A program made the translations under genes and the position numbers. The notes below the pieces were generated by a model. That model had not been told where the DNA came from. It saw nothing but the letters and a program-made list of their open reading frames with translations, and did not search any database. From NCBI GenBank assembly GCA_028281725.1, contig JANQJJ010000464.1, positions 1 to 53,781 on the forward strand: a stretch of DNA of 53,781 bases, read 5' to 3'. This stretch comes from Pirellulaceae bacterium. GTDB taxonomy: Bacteria > Planctomycetota > Planctomycetia > Pirellulales > Pirellulaceae. This document shows positions 16,123 to 26,557 of the stretch, piece after piece (the first letter of the stretch is position 1; each line of letters opens with the position of its first letter).

Positions 16123-17208
16123 CTAATCTTTCGGAAATGTCTCCTCCACGACGCCGTAAAACTCGTCGGGACTCTCGACACGGGCGACTTGGGAACGGAA
16201 GAGGCGAGCTCCCCTTTTGCCTTGCGCATAGCAGCAGGCGAACTTTCGCATCAGATGCGTGCCTTGCTGGACGCCAAATCGCTCTACCACCAGAGCATAG
16301 TGGCGCAGCAGACAGGCCTTTTGTTCGTCTAGGGATGGATCTGCCGGGATCTCCTCGCCTCTTAGGGCAGCGGCGGCCTGGGCAAACAACCAGGGCCGCC
16401 CCAGGGCGGCTCGGGCAATCATCACTCCGTCCACCCGATAGTTTTGGAAGGCGAAGACGACCTTTTCGGCACTGTCCAGATCGCCATTGCCAATCAGCGG
16501 AATATCGACCAGGGAATCTTTGATCTCTGCAATCTTCTCCCAATCGGCACTGCCCTTGAAGTAGTCCTCCGCCGTTCTGCCGTGCACGGTCAGTGCGGCG
16601 GCACCAGCCTCCTCGACGACCTGGGCGACTTCACGGGCATTGGCGGTCTTCCGTGTGCAGCCCAGCCGGATTTTGGCTGTCACTGGAGTCGGGGCGCAGG
16701 CTTCGACAACGCGACCAATAATCGCATGCATCCGCTCCGGATGCCGCAGCAGGTAGGAGCCGCTATGAGCTCGTTGCGTCACCTGCTTCACCGGACAGCC
16801 GAAGTTGATATCCACAACGCTGACCCGATACTCTTCAACTAGCCGCCTGCCCACCTTTGCCATCGTTTCCGGATCATTGTCCCAGATCTGGACAGCCAAC
16901 GGCCGGGGTTCATCGCCGATGCCCCACAGCCGGTCCGGGTGCTGTGCCTCGTGTTCGTCTAGCCAGACGAAGCCGCGCGCATTGACCATCTCGGTCGCCT
17001 GTAAGCCTACCCCTCCATATTCGCGCACGACTTGGCGGTAGGCATAATTGGTAAAACCGGCCATCGGAGCCTGCAGAATCGGCGGATCGACAACCAGTGG
17101 CCCGATGTTTAGCGGCCGAACAGCCAACGAATTCTCACGACCGCCAGAAGCTTTTCTCCAAGATTCGCCCTCTGCCGGCGAAATAGTAAGGGTTGACCGC
17201 TGTACCAT
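16123..17208 (-). CDS. dusB: tRNA-dihydrouridine synthase (DusB/NifR3 family)
   Basis: A 361-residue flavoprotein that reduces uridine to dihydrouridine in tRNA D-loops. The TIM barrel starts at about residue 35 with ILQAPMAGFTN. The active-site Cys is C138 in NFGCPVKQV, with the phosphate-binding GNGDL and RAALGRPW motifs near the end. The first 30 residues are an extra segment compared with E. coli DusB (321 aa). A later start is possible, but no better-placed ribosome site was found. It lies between the BY-kinase gene and a small membrane-protein gene. Confidence 0.9.
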   Translation of the reverse strand: MVQRSTLTISPAEGESWRKASGGRENSLAVRPLNIGPLVVDPPILQAPMAGFTNYAYRQVVREYGGVGLQATEMVNARGFVWLDEHEAQHPDRLWGIGDEPRPLAVQIWDNDPETMAKVGRRLVEEYRVSVVDINFGCPVKQVTQRAHSGSYLLRHPERMHAIIGRVVEACAPTPVTAKIRLGCTRKTANAREVAQVVEEAGAAALTVHGRTAEDYFKGSADWEKIAEIKDSLVDIPLIGNGDLDSAEKVVFAFQNYRVDGVMIARAALGRPWLFAQAAAALRGEEIPADPSLDEQKACLLRHYALVVERFGVQQGTHLMRKFACCYAQGKRGARLFRSQVARVESPDEFYGVVEETFPKD

Positions 17209-17340
17209 AGAACTTACCGACGTGGTTGAATTGCGTTGTCCAGGTCGCCGTATCGCTGAGGCTGACGGTTAGCCCGATGGGAAAGCCCCGACGATTTGGC
17301 AACCATGAGCCTTAGATATTCGCGCCTGCCGGAGCAGATC

Positions 17341-17580
17341 ATGCAGCTAATTGCGCAGTACATACCGTTTGCCTCGCCGTTTTCGATTCCGATTGTCGCC
17401 ATCATAGCCGTATTCACGTGGATGATCATCTCGTCCATTGTGGCGACGGTACAAGGAATCGTAAAGCATCGAAATGAGGTTGAGCTTAAGCAATCGATGG
17501 TCGATCGGGGCATGACGGCTGAGGAAATCGAGCGAGTGGTGCAGGCGACCAGTCTGGATGACTCCGAAGAACAGGCCTGA
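17341..17580 (+). CDS. Small membrane protein of unknown function
   Basis: A 79-residue protein with one strong hydrophobic helix at about residues 14-39, then a charged helix ending in an acidic tail (DDSEEQ). GGAG at 17331-17334 with 6-nt spacing favours the ATG at 17341. In-frame ATG at 17305 and TTG at 17296 lack such a site and would give 91 or 94 residues. The segment VDRGMTAEEIERVV is reminiscent of a short C-terminal helix seen in several small uncharacterised planctomycete proteins, but I do not recognise a family. It is convergent with thrS and divergent from dusB. Confidence 0.65.
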   Translation: MQLIAQYIPFASPFSIPIVAIIAVFTWMIISSIVATVQGIVKHRNEVELKQSMVDRGMTAEEIERVVQATSLDDSEEQA

Positions 17581-17653
17581 CGCGAGGGATTCCCGCCGGT
17601 TCCATCGGGTGCGCCCAAGTCCCGATGGAGAGTCATGCGAATCCTGGCGCGGT

Positions 17654-17677
17654 GGTGGATCCGTTCTCAGATCCACC
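17654..17677. terminator. Possible bidirectional terminator hairpin
   Basis: Perfect 8-bp inverted repeat GGTGGATC (17654-17661) / GATCCACC (17670-17677) with an 8-nt loop, between the convergent small membrane protein gene and thrS. There is no clear T-tract. Confidence 0.4.
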
Positions 17678-17753
17678 CGGACCAGGCTGAGGTCAGCAGC
17701 CTGGCCGAGCAAGCCATGGTGGCTAGGGACGGAGTACTCTCGCCCGAGCCTCT

Positions 17754-19946
17754 TCAGTACTCGTGCTGCCCAGACGTCGCATGTTCCGGCATCTCGGTTT
17801 CTTCCGGGCGCTCGGCCAATTGCCGGATGGTTCGGTTCTCAACTTCGGAGAGGAGCTTGCCAAGCGCCTGGTCGAACGGCATGGCGCCCAGATCGCCTTC
17901 GATACGATCGCGCAGCGCAATGGCTCCCGCCTCGGCCTCTTTGGGTCCGACCACGGCCATGTACGGGATCAATTCGAGCTGCGCATCTCGGATCTTGGCT
18001 TGCACTTTGGCACCGCGCATGTCGGTGGTCACGCGCAGCCCGGCTGCAGACATTTTCTTTTCCAGCTCCAGAGCGTAATCGTTTGTCTTCTCGCTCAGCG
18101 GCAGCAATCGAACTTGTTCGGGAGCCAACCAGAGCGGAAACGCACCGGCAAAGTGTTCAATGAGCATGCCTACGAATCGTTCCATCGACCCAAACGGAGC
18201 ACGGTGAATCATGACGGGACGATGCATACCATTGTCCGAACCGACGTACTCCAGCTTGAACCGCTCCGGCAGATTATAGTCCAGCTGGACGGTTCCGAGT
18301 TGCCACTGTCGACCGATGCAATCGCGAACCATAAAGTCCGCTTTGGGCCCATAAAAAGCGGCCTCTCCCTCCTCGGCATGGAAGCTCAAGCCGCTCTCTT
18401 CGAGTACTCGACGCAGGGCTGTTTCGGCTTTGCACCAATTCTCTTCGCTACCGACGTACTTGTCGCTTTGGGGATCTCTCAATGATAGTTGCACGCGGTA
18501 GTCGGTCAGCCCCACGCTTTCCAAGACGAACCTGGTCAGTTCGATCGTATTGCGAAACTCCTCTTCGACCTGCTCTGGCGTACAGAAGATATGCGCGTCG
18601 TCTTGAGTCAGTCCGCGAACGCGTAGCATTCCATTGAGTTCGCCGGTCTGCTCGTGGCGATAGACGGTTCCAAACTCCATGAGCCTCAGCGGCAGCTGTT
18701 TGTAGGACCGCGGCTGGGCTTTGAAGATCTGGGCGTGATGTGGGCAATTCATCGGTTTGACCAGATACCGCTCATGCTGCCGTTGCCATGCTTGCAGGCT
18801 GGCCACCCGCGACTGAACGTCCGCCTCGGGTCGGTACTCCGGCAGTTCCGCTCCAAGGACTTCTGCAGCGTCACTCAGCTGGCGCTCCTCGTCAGCCGGC
18901 AGCCCTTCAGGGGACTGCAAACGGTCGATCCAAGCATCAATCAGGCCACCGGCTTGCTGTACGAACAGCGGTGGAAACTGACTGTCGCGGTAGTAGGGAA
19001 AGTGACCGCTGGTTTCGTAAAGTTCGACGCGACCGATGTGCGGGCTATATACCGGCTCATAGCCTCGCTGCAGCAGTTCCTGCCTGAGAAAATCCTCTAG
19101 CAAGACACGGACTCGTGCCCCCTTGGGCAACCACAAACAGAGTCCCTGTCCGACCTCGGGGCTGATCTGGAACAACCCCATCTTTTTCCCAAGCACGCGG
19201 TGGTCTCGCCGTCGCGCCTCTTCCAACTGGTCCAGATAGGCTTGCTGATCTTTGGCGCTAAACCAGGCGGTTCCGTAGAGACGCTGCAGTTGCTTGCCCT
19301 GGGCATCCCCCTTCCAGTAAGCACCCGCCACGGTAAGCAATTTGAACGCTTTGATCTTGCTTGCGTCAGGAACATGCGGTCCACGGCATAGGTCGACGAA
19401 TTCTCCCTGCCGGTAGAAGCCCAGCTCCTGATGCTCGGCCAGGCCGGTGTTAATATGCTCCACCTTCAGTGACTGTTTGAGGTCACTGCATAAGGCTAAT
19501 GCTTCGCCGCGAGGTAAGGAAAACTGCTCAAAGGGCTCAGCCTCCTTAATGATTTTCGCCATCTCCTTTTCAATGGCTTCGAAATCATCGCTGCTGAGTT
19601 TGTGATCGAGTTCAAAATCGTAGTAGAACCCGTTGTTAATCGTCGGGCCGAAGGCTAGGGAGACCCCGGGAAACAGACGCATGACGGCTCGAGCCATCAC
19701 ATGGGCACTCGAGTGGCGTAGCACGTCGAGCGACTCGTCGTCGCGCTCGGTTAGCAGCTTGAGAGGTACCGGAGAAAGGTCGGTCAAGTCCGCCAGCGAG
19801 CGAGTCGCATCCACAATGCGATCCTCGATCTTGGCAGCCACAACCGCTTTGGCCAGTCGCGATCCGATTTTTTCGGCTACCTCTAGAGCCGTTGCAGAGT
19901 CTGGATGTTCAACGATTACACCATCAGGAAGTCGTACTTGGAGCAT
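17754..19946 (-). CDS. thrS: Threonyl-tRNA synthetase with a catalytic-domain insertion
   Basis: A 730-residue class II synthetase that charges tRNA-Thr (E. coli ThrRS is 642 aa). The TGS domain spans residues 1-62. The editing domain carries H78-x3-H82 and Cys187/His191 (CRGPH). The catalytic domain has zinc ligands Cys401 (KPMNCP), His452 (DDAHIF) and a later His in MIHRAPFGS, and an anticodon-binding domain closes the protein. Between the class II motif region at about residue 322 and KPMNCP there is an extra segment of roughly 65 residues (about 325-392). It is Glu/Leu/Ala-rich and probably helical. All catalytic and editing residues look intact. No regulatory leader was recognised upstream. 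Confidence 0.96.
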   Translation of the reverse strand: MLQVRLPDGVIVEHPDSATALEVAEKIGSRLAKAVVAAKIEDRIVDATRSLADLTDLSPVPLKLLTERDDESLDVLRHSSAHVMARAVMRLFPGVSLAFGPTINNGFYYDFELDHKLSSDDFEAIEKEMAKIIKEAEPFEQFSLPRGEALALCSDLKQSLKVEHINTGLAEHQELGFYRQGEFVDLCRGPHVPDASKIKAFKLLTVAGAYWKGDAQGKQLQRLYGTAWFSAKDQQAYLDQLEEARRRDHRVLGKKMGLFQISPEVGQGLCLWLPKGARVRVLLEDFLRQELLQRGYEPVYSPHIGRVELYETSGHFPYYRDSQFPPLFVQQAGGLIDAWIDRLQSPEGLPADEERQLSDAAEVLGAELPEYRPEADVQSRVASLQAWQRQHERYLVKPMNCPHHAQIFKAQPRSYKQLPLRLMEFGTVYRHEQTGELNGMLRVRGLTQDDAHIFCTPEQVEEEFRNTIELTRFVLESVGLTDYRVQLSLRDPQSDKYVGSEENWCKAETALRRVLEESGLSFHAEEGEAAFYGPKADFMVRDCIGRQWQLGTVQLDYNLPERFKLEYVGSDNGMHRPVMIHRAPFGSMERFVGMLIEHFAGAFPLWLAPEQVRLLPLSEKTNDYALELEKKMSAAGLRVTTDMRGAKVQAKIRDAQLELIPYMAVVGPKEAEAGAIALRDRIEGDLGAMPFDQALGKLLSEVENRTIRQLAERPEETEMPEHATSGQHEY

Positions 19947-20230
19947 AAGTCTTGCCTCGTGCTCGAGTGTCGTGAGAGATCCCTACAAAAGAACTCACAC
20001 GGTGATCTGGGAATCAGTTCCAGATCACTGGAACTGAGCCGCCCAGACAGAAGGCGGCTTGCAGCTTACGTCATGCAACAGGATCGCAATTGCTTGGTAA
20101 AAAGACAAGGCGGGATGGAGTCGGTTCGGGCTAAACTGGTGGGATTGGCAATGGTCCCGCGCCGCATCGGACCTGGTGGGTTCCAGGGGAGTGCCGTTCG
20201 TCAGCCGCTTTTCGCCGGTCGGAGGCGTAT

Positions 20231-21280
<1,050 letters not shown>

Positions 21281-21512
21281 CTATGGTAGGTGTTCGCCGG
21301 GATCGAATAGCTCTTGTTTCCCACCGAGTCGATCGAGGCGACGGGATTGTTGCGAATTTGTGCCGGTGAGTCCAGGTCAGGTTGGAATAGCCACTTGGTC
21401 AGATCGCCGATTCTCGCGCTTTGGTGAGTTCGGTCGGGGGGCAGCCGAACATCCAACGTGGTCGCTCGGCCGTTTTCAGTACCAAACCTCGGTAGATTCT
21501 GGAGATGATGGT

Positions 21513-22910
21513 TCACGCCACGCTGCGCAGTTGATTCTGCTCATTCCGCTCACGAATCAACTGAAGACAGTGCGCCATGACCTGTTGGCTACTTTCGCGC
21601 CAAGTCGTCGGGACTCGAGTCGGCAAAGGAGGCGCGCTCCGGGCCTGCAGCAAGTCTTCCCAGTCGAGGATTTGGTTGGCCAAGGATGTCGGGCAACTGA
21701 GACTAAAGTAGCTACAGTCTTCCTGGCCGACTTCTCTGTGAATCTTGGTGTCGCTCGCAAATGTCTTTTTGCCAAACCAGAGGGATTCCACGATCGGCAA
21801 GCCGAAGCCCTCTACGATGGAAGGGAAGATCACGCCTCGGGCTCGTCGATAGCAGTAGTGCAATTCCGCATCGGACAACTGGTCAAATAGTGAGAGCTTC
21901 TTGCCGAGTTGCGGATGCTGTGAAATGCGACGCATGATGTCGTCACACCGCGAGCCGACGCGTCCGATCAAACAAAGACTGACGTCCTTTTGACGCTTCC
22001 AGAGCAAATCGAACGCGTCGAGCAAGTACTTGTGGTTCTTACGCGGATCCAACGTAGCAACCATCACATAAGGAACCGATTCCCCCTGAAACAATTCACG
22101 TACGTCTGAACAAACACTACCGGTCACGTTGTCCAGCTCAGCGCCGAGTTCAAATGAGCGGATTTGTCGGCAGAAACAATCTTCGGGCTCCGCCAGCCGC
22201 TCCAGATGCTCGGTCACCTGTTTTCGCACCGTCTCGGAGATCGCGACAAGTAGATCCGAGTGTCTGGCAGCCTTCTTGAAGTAATCGAGGAACGCATCTC
22301 GCCGTTTGAGTCCCACAAACTCAGGGTGCGTCAGAGGAATCAAATCGTAGATCACCGTGGAGACAACGGCTCCCTGACGCCTTGCCTGAGCTGCCGCCGG
22401 CCAAACGCTATTGCGCAGTCGATTGATCCAGTACGCATCGGGCAGCAGAAAAAGATCGTCCTGGTTGGCGACGATCGGCTTGCCCTGTCTTGCCAACCTG
22501 TGCCTGATTCCGGATTCAAGCAATACGTGGGGCAATTTGAATACCCCCAGGTGTCCAGCCTGGGGAAGGAACCATTTTTTCAGATATGCCGAACCCGTGG
22601 CCTGGCAGACTCGCGTTGCGATCCGACGATAGACTCGGGGGGTCACCGAAAGCACGTTGGCCTGCATCGCAGCGGTCTTGCGAAAATCGGCGACGTGCTG
22701 CTCGCCCGCGGCATAAAACTTTCCGCCATGAGAAACGACCAGTTGCGGCTTGGGGATTCGTCCAGCCGTCCCCATGCGTTCGCATTCGCTTAAGACATTG
22801 CGAACCACACGTTCGATTCCTGAGTTCCTGCCTGAACCGATCGTATACGTCGCGTCAATAAAGATTCGTTTGGGGAGTCCGCTGAGCTTCATGCTCGTAT
22901 CTACCGCCAT
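21513..22910 (-). CDS. Glycosyltransferase family 4 protein
   Basis: A 465-residue GT-B fold transferase. The N-terminal Rossmann part begins with FIDATYTIGSGRNSGIERVVRNVL, a form of the acceptor loop of this GT4 type. The C-terminal donor-binding part has VATLDPRKNH and the E-x7-E motif in VEGFGLPIVES. AGGGA lies 11 nt upstream of the ATG at 22910. An ATG at 22892 is also possible. It transfers a nucleotide-sugar unit onto a surface glycan in the cytoplasm. Donor and acceptor cannot be read. The nearest gene, gmd (268 nt away), suggests a deoxy-mannose-derived donor. Confidence 0.9.
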   Translation of the reverse strand: MAVDTSMKLSGLPKRIFIDATYTIGSGRNSGIERVVRNVLSECERMGTAGRIPKPQLVVSHGGKFYAAGEQHVADFRKTAAMQANVLSVTPRVYRRIATRVCQATGSAYLKKWFLPQAGHLGVFKLPHVLLESGIRHRLARQGKPIVANQDDLFLLPDAYWINRLRNSVWPAAAQARRQGAVVSTVIYDLIPLTHPEFVGLKRRDAFLDYFKKAARHSDLLVAISETVRKQVTEHLERLAEPEDCFCRQIRSFELGAELDNVTGSVCSDVRELFQGESVPYVMVATLDPRKNHKYLLDAFDLLWKRQKDVSLCLIGRVGSRCDDIMRRISQHPQLGKKLSLFDQLSDAELHYCYRRARGVIFPSIVEGFGLPIVESLWFGKKTFASDTKIHREVGQEDCSYFSLSCPTSLANQILDWEDLLQARSAPPLPTRVPTTWRESSQQVMAHCLQLIRERNEQNQLRSVA

Positions 22911-23211
22911 AACGGCTTAATCCCTGTGTAACAAACTCGCAAGCACGCCGCCAAGCGGTCCGTCTATCAGCCATGTTGCCAGCTGAGCCATCCAGCGTAA
23001 GCTGCACTGAATATCATAAACTGCAGCAAAAAAAAACACCAAGCGTTTGGCAATTGAACGAAAACATGGCAATCAAGTCAACCCGCCCCAATCCTCATTG
23101 CTATCAATGTGGTCCGTCGTCCAAAAACACCTTGTCGTGATATGCGCTAGGGGACTATATAGAGTTCCACTAGATCATCCGTCTGGCGACCCATGGAGGC
23201 TCCGTCCGGTC
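22911..23211. other. Divergent intergenic region between GT4 and GT9 genes
   Basis: About 300 nt between the two gene starts. It holds an A9 run at 23028-23036 and a weakly coding stretch in frame with the GT9 gene that could start at TTG 23047 or ATG 23107. I find no convincing -35/-10 pair, repeat or RNA gene. Confidence 0.4.
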
Positions 23212-24300
23212 GTGAATTCACGCGCTACGAATTCGACTCAACCTACCAGAATCGGCATCGTCATGCCTAGCTGGGTCGGCGATGCATGCATGGCAACGCC
23301 GACGCTCCGGGCACTGCGCCAGGGGTTTCCTCAGGCCGAAATCGTTGGCATCATGCAGCCCGTTATCAGCGATCTGCTGCGTGACGCTTGGCAAGACGAG
23401 GCACCCTGGCTGGATGATTTCATTTTGTTCAGCAAACGCAGGAGCCGAGATGCCAGTTCGCGTTACGGCCTGATCAGGGCCCTACGCCGCCGTCGCATCC
23501 AGCTAGCCGTGCTCCTGCCCAATTCGTTTTGGTCCGCTGCCGTGACGCGACTGGCGGGCATCAAGCAGGTTGTCGGCTATGACCGGGACGCTCGCCGGTG
23601 GATGTTAAGCGATCGTCTGTCGGTTCCTCGCGATGGTTCCAAGCTGAAGCCCATCGCTGCGGTCGACTACTATCTTGGCCTGGCAAATTGGCTAGGCTGC
23701 GACATCGGTAATCGGAACATGCAGCTGTCGGTCAGCAAGGCTGAGGAAGCTTGGGCCAGCCAACTCTGGTCCGAGATTCGTTTCTCGCCGACGATGCCGA
23801 CCGTCGTGATTAACAGCAGTTCGGCGACCCAACCGACGCGAGTGTGGCCGGCCGACAAAGTGCGCGAATTGGCGGTTCGGATCGCGCTGGAATGGAACTG
23901 GCAAGTCCTGTTGCACTGTGGCCCCGGCGAACGCGAGATTACGAACCGCATCGCGGCCGTCGTGAACCATCCCCTGGTTGCGAGCATGGGAGTCCGCGAG
24001 AACTTGCCGATCGGCTTAAGCAAAGCGGTGCTCCGTCGGGCCCAGGTCGTCGTTTCTACCGACAGCGGCCCTCGGCACATGGCGGTGGCACTCGGTCGCC
24101 AGGTCGTTGCGTTGTTCGGTCCAACCGAGCCCGCTTGGACGACAACCTACAATCGTCGGGAGACTGCTATCCAGGCACCACCGAGCAACGAGCCGGTCGG
24201 CCGCCAACATAGAATGCAGCGTTGCACCAGTCAAATTCGTGTCGACACCGTTGTAGAAGCCATCAGGGCAGCCGTCCGTCGAGATGCCCAAGCCGCTTGA
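23212..24300 (+). CDS. Glycosyltransferase family 9 (heptosyltransferase-like) protein
   Basis: A 362-residue protein from a GTG at 23212, which has GGAGG about 12 nt upstream and gives a normal GT9 length. The frame is open further upstream (TTG 23047, ATG 23107), but that part does not fit the family. The core starts with TRIGIVMPSWVGDACMATPTLRAL, the GT9 acceptor-side motif. The donor side has LLHCGPGE and VVSTDSGPRHMAVALG, the usual ADP-heptose-binding region. The family transfers heptose or similar sugars to LPS core. The true donor is not known for planctomycetes. It is followed by a GT2-like gene on the same strand (149 nt). Confidence 0.85.
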   Translation: MNSRATNSTQPTRIGIVMPSWVGDACMATPTLRALRQGFPQAEIVGIMQPVISDLLRDAWQDEAPWLDDFILFSKRRSRDASSRYGLIRALRRRRIQLAVLLPNSFWSAAVTRLAGIKQVVGYDRDARRWMLSDRLSVPRDGSKLKPIAAVDYYLGLANWLGCDIGNRNMQLSVSKAEEAWASQLWSEIRFSPTMPTVVINSSSATQPTRVWPADKVRELAVRIALEWNWQVLLHCGPGEREITNRIAAVVNHPLVASMGVRENLPIGLSKAVLRRAQVVVSTDSGPRHMAVALGRQVVALFGPTEPAWTTTYNRRETAIQAPPSNEPVGRQHRMQRCTSQIRVDTVVEAIRAAVRRDAQAA

Positions 24301-24449
24301 GTGGAGCCGGCTGAGCGTGCCAGCGGGAATCTCAAGCTCGAAACTCCCGGGGCTCGGCGCGGAAACGCGTGGGGCGCTGGCGAGTTTCCGGGGACAGAGT
24401 TCAAGATCAACCCAAGCAAAACAGAACACCGCTCCAGAAACCATATGCC

Positions 24450-25322
24450 ATGCAAGTCTCGGGATTTACCATTGTTCGCAACGCGGTTCGATATGATTAC
24501 CCAGTTGTCGAGAGCATCCGGTCGATCTTACCGATCGTCGACGAAATGATTGTGGCGGTTGGGAACAGCTGCGACACGACCCGCCAGTTAGTCGCCAGTA
24601 TCGAAAGTCCCAAAATCCGCATCGTGGACACGGTCTGGGACGAACAACTACGACAGGGCGGTAACATCCTTGCGCAGCAAACGAACTTGGCGCTCGCCGA
24701 GTGTACCGGGGACTGGTCTTTCTACTTGCAAGCGGACGAAGTCGTCCACGAAAACGACTTGGATTGCATCGCCGGCAAGATGAGACGCTACCTGAACCAT
24801 CCGACCGTGGAAGGTCTCAGTTTCAGATACCATCACTTTCGTGCGGACTACACCATCCGTGACCCGCTACCCTATCGTCGACAGATTCGAATCGTTCGGA
24901 CCGGCGCGGGGGCCAGATCGGTCGGCGATGCCTGCGGATTCAAGGTGGGCGACCGGGAACTTCACTCGGCATCGACGGGTGCCTGGATGTATCACTACGG
25001 TTATGTAAAGCCGCCGAAGAACATGGCGGCGAAGATGGATTACTTTCTCAGTCTGTACGATGGTCGCGTTGTCCTCCCGGGCGACGAGACCGAGGCCGAA
25101 TCGTACGCTTGGAACTTGGCGACTTGTGAACGGTTTTCGGGATCACACCCACGCGTGATGAACGCACGCATCGCCGCCAAGGACTGGGAAACGCCGAATG
25201 TGAAGATGATTTCTCGCTGGCGCAATCTCAAGTTCTGGAGAGGCCTGGCCTACAAAAACACCCGCACGCTTCGCCGCTGGCTAGCCGCCGCCCAGTCGCG
25301 GACCCATCGCAGGGCTGCTTAG
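24450..25322 (+). CDS. Glycosyltransferase family 2-like protein
   Basis: A 290-residue GT-A type protein. It opens with GFTIVRNAVRYDYPVVESI, the GT2 nucleotide-binding strand, and has LQADEVVHEN at about residues 96-105 as the DxD-like metal site (here Q-A-D-E). A Lys/Arg-rich C-terminus is left. An upstream ATG at 24369 would add 27 residues of unlike composition, so 24450 is chosen. Members of this type usually add hexoses to lipid or cell-surface glycans. The lack of membrane segments points to a cytosolic enzyme. It closes the glycan block before the ribosomal cluster and is convergent with it. Confidence 0.85.
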   Translation: MQVSGFTIVRNAVRYDYPVVESIRSILPIVDEMIVAVGNSCDTTRQLVASIESPKIRIVDTVWDEQLRQGGNILAQQTNLALAECTGDWSFYLQADEVVHENDLDCIAGKMRRYLNHPTVEGLSFRYHHFRADYTIRDPLPYRRQIRIVRTGAGARSVGDACGFKVGDRELHSASTGAWMYHYGYVKPPKNMAAKMDYFLSLYDGRVVLPGDETEAESYAWNLATCERFSGSHPRVMNARIAAKDWETPNVKMISRWRNLKFWRGLAYKNTRTLRRWLAAAQSRTHRRAA

Positions 25323-25546
25323 AAGAGCGCCATTGGTTTAGGGGCGCATCGCCTTCGCTCGATTTGAGTCGCGCTTTCGTGGATTGGACACGCTGATAGG
25401 CCCGAGCGGCTCGCACTAGCCACCCTGGAAGATAGGCTGGGCAGCGCAAGCCGCCCGAGAATTCTGGGCGACACTCAGCGTTTCCGTTTCTATCCTCGGA
25501 CCGATCGCTCCGTCGTGCACCGGAGCCAGGGCTGGAGCTTCAACGT

Positions 25547-25576
25547 AAAAAAACCGCATGCGGCGGCATGCGGTTT
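25547..25576 (-). terminator. Intrinsic terminator of the ribosomal protein cluster
   Basis: On the minus strand a perfect 11-bp stem (AAACCGCATGC, loop CGCC, GCATGCGGTTT; plus-strand arms 25551-25561 and 25566-25576) runs directly into a T-tract of seven (A7 at 25547-25553 on the plus strand). It lies about 38 nt beyond the rpmG stop and is a textbook rho-independent terminator. Upstream, 25323-25546 holds no further gene that I can support. Confidence 0.85.
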
Positions 25577-25613
25577 GGGAGTCGGGAACTTGGGGGCTGC
25601 AACGATCGGTGAG

Positions 25614-25778
25614 CTACTTCTTCTTCTCGACGTGCACGGTGTGCTTGCGAAGTCGAGGGCAAAATTTCTTGATCCGCAGCTTTTCGCCGCCTGTCTTGCG
25701 TCGCAAAGTGTAGTTGTAGTCCCCCGTTTCTTCACAAACGAGATGAATGACTTCCTTTTTTTTCTTGCCCTTGGCCAT
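25614..25778 (-). CDS. rpmG: Ribosomal protein L33
   Basis: A 54-residue protein, translated by hand: MAKGKKKKEVIHLVCEETGD at the start and a basic C-terminus ending EKKK. The length equals E. coli L33 (55 aa), and the core matches zinc-type L33. Each of the two CxxC pairs keeps only its first Cys: Cys15 in LVCEET and Cys41 in KKFCPRL. The zinc site is therefore half lost. It sits 57 nt behind rplQ as the last gene of the cluster, just before the intrinsic terminator. Confidence 0.93.
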   Translation of the reverse strand: MAKGKKKKEVIHLVCEETGDYNYTLRRKTGGEKLRIKKFCPRLRKHTVHVEKKK

Positions 25779-25835
25779 CGCCGTTCTCTTTCGCTTCTAT
25801 GATCCGCTGGATGTCAGGTAGTACGCACCGATCGG

Positions 25836-26519
25836 TTACCCGTCGGATTTGTCCTTGGAGGCTGCCGATTCGTCGGCTTCCGCCTGGGCCTCTTCAGTCG
25901 ATGGTGAATCCACTTCTGCTGCGGTCTCTTCCTCCTCGGTGGACCCAGCTTCGTCTCCTCCGAAGTCTGGTTTTTCGCTACGTTTCACGACGCGATCATT
26001 CTTACCGACGAACTCGAGAATCGCTCGAGTACCGGCGTCACCGAGCCTGGGTGTTGCCAAACGCATGACACGGGTGAAGCCACCTGGACGTTCCGCGTAT
26101 CGATCGGCCAACTCGTCAAACAGGATGGTGACAGCCTGCTTGTCCCTGAGGATTTGGAACAGGCGTCTTCGAGCCGCGACCGCTGGGGCACTGGCCGCGA
26201 CCCATTTGGCATAGTCACCGCTGGAGCGCCAAGTCTTCCACTGCTCCGTATTGCGCTCGGAGTCGGTGCCAAAGTCTGCCGCAGCCAGTTCGGCGGCCCG
26301 CCCCTTCTTGGCCAGCGTGATGCATTTTTCAACCAGCGGTCGGACTTCTTTGGCCTTGGCCAGCGTCGTGACAATACGACCTTTCACCTTGGGGCCGTTG
26401 TCATCCAACTCCGAGTCCGGTCGCTCGGTCAGGATCAATGCTGTTGCCATATTGCGGAACATGGCCTTCCGGTGGCTGGGAGACCTACCTAAGACTCGTC
26501 CACGTTTCTTGTGACGCAT
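25836..26519 (-). CDS. rplQ: Ribosomal protein L17 with insertions and acidic tail
   Basis: A 227-residue L17 (E. coli 127). The core is clear: MRHKKRGRVLGRSPSHRKAM at the start, KEVRPLVEKCITLAKK in the middle and ADRYAERPGGFTRVMR near the end. Compared with the usual protein there are an insertion of about 14 residues after position 33, one of about 35 residues at 77-110, and an acidic, Glu/Asp/Ser-rich tail of about 45 residues. L17 lines the exit-tunnel surface of the 50S subunit. It lies 38 nt after rpoA. Confidence 0.93.
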   Translation of the reverse strand: MRHKKRGRVLGRSPSHRKAMFRNMATALILTERPDSELDDNGPKVKGRIVTTLAKAKEVRPLVEKCITLAKKGRAAELAAADFGTDSERNTEQWKTWRSSGDYAKWVAASAPAVAARRRLFQILRDKQAVTILFDELADRYAERPGGFTRVMRLATPRLGDAGTRAILEFVGKNDRVVKRSEKPDFGGDEAGSTEEEETAAEVDSPSTEEAQAEADESAASKDKSDG

Positions 26520-26557
26520 AACTACAAACCGTTTTCAAAAACTGAAGTTAGATCTTC

